A stretch of DNA of 6,759 bases from Oscillospiraceae bacterium (GTDB lineage: Bacteria; Bacillota; Clostridia; Oscillospirales; Ruminococcaceae): the NCBI GenBank assembly GCA_016302225.1, contig JAEDOB010000120.1:1-6759 (forward strand), given 5' to 3'. Made by a program: the position numbers and the translations under genes. Shown here piece by piece: positions 4,738 to 6,759 of the stretch. Positions within the stretch are counted from its first letter, which is position 1. The number at the start of each line of letters is the position of its first letter. The notes beneath the pieces were generated by a model. That model made no database searches. It worked only from the letters and a program-made list of their open reading frames with translations, and was not told the DNA's origin.

Positions 4738-6216
4738 ATGAACAGCAGCGATATTTACAGGGACATTGCAGAGCGCACCAAGGGCGATATTTACATCGGG
4801 GTGGTAGGACCCGTCCGAACGGGAAAATCCAGCTTTATCAAGCGGTTTATGGAAACGCTTGTTATCCCGAACATTAAGGACGGATATTCAAGGGAACGGG
4901 CGGTCGATGAACTTCCTCAGTCGGCGGCGGGAAAGACAATTATGACTACCGAGCCGAAATTTATCCCCGAAGAAGCGGCTGAGATAAGCATCGGGGACAA
5001 TGCAAAAATGCGTGTGCGAATGATAGACTGCGTTGGCTACATAGTTCCCAGCTCTATCGGATATATCGAAAATGAGCAGCCGAGAATGGTTATGACACCG
5101 TGGTTTGAAGAGGAAGTGCCGTTTAATATGGCGGCTGAGGTGGGGACGGCAAAGGTCATCAGGGAGCATTCCACCATAGGGCTGGTGGTGACCTCCGACG
5201 GCAGCATTTCCGATATTCCCAGAAAGGAATATGAGGAGTGCGAGGAGCGGGTAATCGGCGAGCTTTCCGAGATAAACAAGCCCTTTGTGGTGCTTTTAAA
5301 CTGCGTTTATCCCCATTCCGAAGAAGCGTCTGCAATGGCGAAAAGCATGGAGAAAAAGTACGGCACAAGGGTAATTCCCGTGAACTGTCTTGACCTGAAC
5401 GAGGAGGACATTACCGCCATAATCAGAGAGGTGCTTTTCTCGTTCCCGATTAAGGAAATTAATGTGAAAATGCCAAAGTGGATAACTGCGCTGCCAAAGG
5501 GTCATTGGCTGAAAAACGAGGTTTTCGGTGCGGTGAGAGAAGCTGCGTCGGGCATTCGTCAGGTGAGAGATGCACAGAATATCTCCGAAAAGCTGAAAGA
5601 CTGCGAGCATTGCGCCCACACGGAAATCATCGGCATAGACCTTGGAAAGGGCAGTGCGTCCATCTGCGCAGAGCTGAAAAACGAGCTGTTTTACAAGGTG
5701 CTTTCGGAGGAAACGGGCATTGCAATTTCCGAGGAAAGCGACCTGCTGCCGCTTCTCACGGAGCTTGCGGAGATACGAAAGAAATACAGCCGAATGGAGG
5801 GTGCGCTTTCTCAGGTGGAGGCAACAGGCTACGGTATTGTTATGCCGTCCATTGACGAGCTGGAACTTGAAGAGCCTGAGATAGTTAAGCAGGGCGGACG
5901 GTACGGCGTTCGGCTGCGGGCTTCTGCGCCGTCTATCCATTTGATGAAAGCGAATATTGTAACAGAGGTCAGCCCCATAGTCGGTTCCGAGAAGCAGTCC
6001 CAGGAGCTGGTGGAGTATCTGATGAACGAATTTGAGGAGGACCCCAAGAAGATATGGGAGTCAAACATTTTCGGGAAATCCCTTCACGAGCTTGTCAACG
6101 AGGGACTTCACAACAAGCTGTATCATCTCCCTGCGGACGCAAGGATCAAGCTTCAGGAAACAATAGAGCGTATGATAAATGAGGGCTGCGGAGGGCTTAT
6201 CTGCTTTATACTCTGA
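4738..6216 (+). CDS. spoIVA: Stage IV sporulation protein A (SpoIVA), coat basement-layer ATPase
   Basis: SpoIVA is the mother-cell protein that binds the outer forespore membrane, hydrolyses ATP and polymerises irreversibly into the platform on which the spore coat is built; it is also needed for cortex formation. The 492 residues equal the Bacillus subtilis length, and similarity runs end to end from DIYRDIAERTKGDIYIGVVG. Walker A is GPVRTGKS (24-31, K30), the conserved pair T70-T71 lies in MTTEPKF, and D97 lies in the Walker B-like RMIDCVGY. These are the same numbers as in B. subtilis. Layout: TRAFAC-type nucleotide domain (about 1-237), middle domain (about 238-338), C-terminal polymerisation and membrane-targeting domain ending GGLICFIL. 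Nine cysteines are present (98, 168, 189, 217, 289, 292, 310, 484, 489), more than I recall for Bacillus. The start ATG has GGAGG 8 bases upstream. It follows sipL by 16 bases. Confidence 0.97.
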   Translation: MNSSDIYRDIAERTKGDIYIGVVGPVRTGKSSFIKRFMETLVIPNIKDGYSRERAVDELPQSAAGKTIMTTEPKFIPEEAAEISIGDNAKMRVRMIDCVGYIVPSSIGYIENEQPRMVMTPWFEEEVPFNMAAEVGTAKVIREHSTIGLVVTSDGSISDIPRKEYEECEERVIGELSEINKPFVVLLNCVYPHSEEASAMAKSMEKKYGTRVIPVNCLDLNEEDITAIIREVLFSFPIKEINVKMPKWITALPKGHWLKNEVFGAVREAASGIRQVRDAQNISEKLKDCEHCAHTEIIGIDLGKGSASICAELKNELFYKVLSEETGIAISEESDLLPLLTELAEIRKKYSRMEGALSQVEATGYGIVMPSIDELELEEPEIVKQGGRYGVRLRASAPSIHLMKANIVTEVSPIVGSEKQSQELVEYLMNEFEEDPKKIWESNIFGKSLHELVNEGLHNKLYHLPADARIKLQETIERMINEGCGGLICFIL

Positions 6217-6231
6217 TATTTCATTATAAAA

Positions 6232-6284
6232 AATCCGCCGATACTGTCCGCATATTTGGACAGTATCGGCGGATTAATGTTTTT
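6232..6284. terminator. Bidirectional terminator between spoIVA and the topoisomerase gene
   Basis: A perfect 18-bp stem, AATCCGCCGATACTGTCC (6232-6249) with its complement at 6258-6275, encloses the 8-base loop GCATATTT. On the plus strand it is followed by AATGTTTTT, and on the minus strand by TTTTTATAATG, so it can end both spoIVA and the convergent topoisomerase transcript. Its plus-strand T-run overlaps the stop codon of the opposite gene (6283-6285). Confidence 0.88.
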
Positions 6285-6759
6285 ATAAAAGCTTCATCTG
6301 ATTGGGGTCGTCCTCGTCTTTCAGTATAGAACCTGCTGACGGAACGGATTTTACAACGTATTTTTTCATTGATTCAAGCTTTTCTTCGGGTATCTTTTCG
6401 GCACGGTCAACAGTTGCCTTTGCTTTCAGCGTTATGACCTGAACGCCCTGAGTATCTCTCGTGGATTTCGGGAGAATAAGTGCGGAGTCGAAAATTATTG
6501 CTCTGCTGTTTGTGGTATGAACGTAAATGCTGGAATTGTCACATTCGGGGATAATGCTTACAAGCGGGGATTTCGATGAATATGCGTTTGAAAGCTTCTT
6601 TCGGTTGGTCTTTGTTTCGTAAGCGGAAAGAGGAACCTTTGCAGCCTTGCCGTTTTCAAAGACCATCATGATATGTCCGCTGTAATCGGTGGTGATTATC
6701 ATTCCCAGCAGGTTTTCGCCCTCGTCGAAGCCCAGCTTTGCGGGGACGTATTCGCCCAG
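6283..6759 (-). CDS. DNA topoisomerase IV / gyrase subunit A, C-terminal part (partial)
   Basis: Only the last 158 residues are in the window; the frame is open through the right edge (LGEYVPAKLGFDEGENLLGM...), so the start lies outside. The visible part is a beta-propeller region of the GyrA/ParC C-terminal domain, with the blade pattern TTDYSGHIMMVFENGKAAKV followed by KTNRKKLSNAYSSKSPLVSI. It is the DNA-wrapping domain of the subunit that breaks and rejoins DNA; the catalytic tyrosine domain is not visible. No GyrA-box (QRRGGKG-like) appears in this stretch, and the form resembles the ParC-like second A subunit of Clostridia more than canonical GyrA, but the fragment cannot settle that. 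The tail DEDDPNQMKLL is acidic. The gene converges on spoIVA and shares the bidirectional terminator. No functional link to sporulation is implied. Confidence 0.85.
   Translation of the reverse strand: MGEYVPAKLGFDEGENLLGMIITTDYSGHIMMVFENGKAAKVPLSAYETKTNRKKLSNAYSSKSPLVSIIPECDNSSIYVHTTNSRAIIFDSALILPKSTRDTQGVQVITLKAKATVDRAEKIPEEKLESMKKYVVKSVPSAGSILKDEDDPNQMKLL

Noticed and set aside
5296..5940. Long minus-strand open frame opposite spoIVA
   Set aside because: It is a shadow of spoIVA, which is conserved end to end with matching catalytic residues.

Overview
The window looks like chromosomal DNA from an anaerobic, spore-gene-carrying member of the Clostridia, most likely a Ruminococcus or related Oscillospiraceae from a gut or rumen. 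Three points lead there: a spoIVA gene identical in length to the Bacillus protein, next to a SipL-type (clostridial) coat protein; a YicI-type alpha-xylosidase typical of plant-fibre degraders; and moderate GC genes with strong AGGAGG ribosome binding sites. The genus is inference.

Layout. (1) 1-2522, minus strand: a single-gene unit for a cytoplasmic GH31 alpha-xylosidase (yicI), with a clear sigma-A promoter, a LacI-family/cre-type operator in its leader, a strong RBS and a terminator at the left edge. (2) 2523-3030: an AT-rich stretch with several inverted and direct repeats, ending in a small GTG-start gene for a 46-residue acidic protein of unknown function with its own RBS and terminator. 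(3) 3031-6284, plus strand: a two-gene sporulation unit. The first gene encodes a cysteine-rich protein with SPOCS-like (DUF3794) repeats and a C-terminal LysM domain, best named SipL. Sixteen bases later comes spoIVA, the ATPase that polymerises on the forespore surface as the coat basement layer. The leader carries a sigma-E-like -10 and a 7-bp tandem repeat. (4) 6232-6759: a long bidirectional terminator separates spoIVA from the convergent 3' end of a type IIA topoisomerase A subunit gene (ParC/GyrA-like), whose start lies beyond the right edge.

How the genes relate. The sipL-spoIVA pair is the one real functional module: in Clostridioides difficile SipL binds SpoIVA through its LysM domain, and here the two partners are encoded back to back and probably cotranscribed in the mother cell. 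The alpha-xylosidase unit is an independent, probably sugar-controlled, catabolic gene. I see no mobile element, CRISPR array, tRNA or rRNA. The least explained parts are the small acidic protein with its AT-rich flank, and the unusual cysteine content of the two coat proteins.
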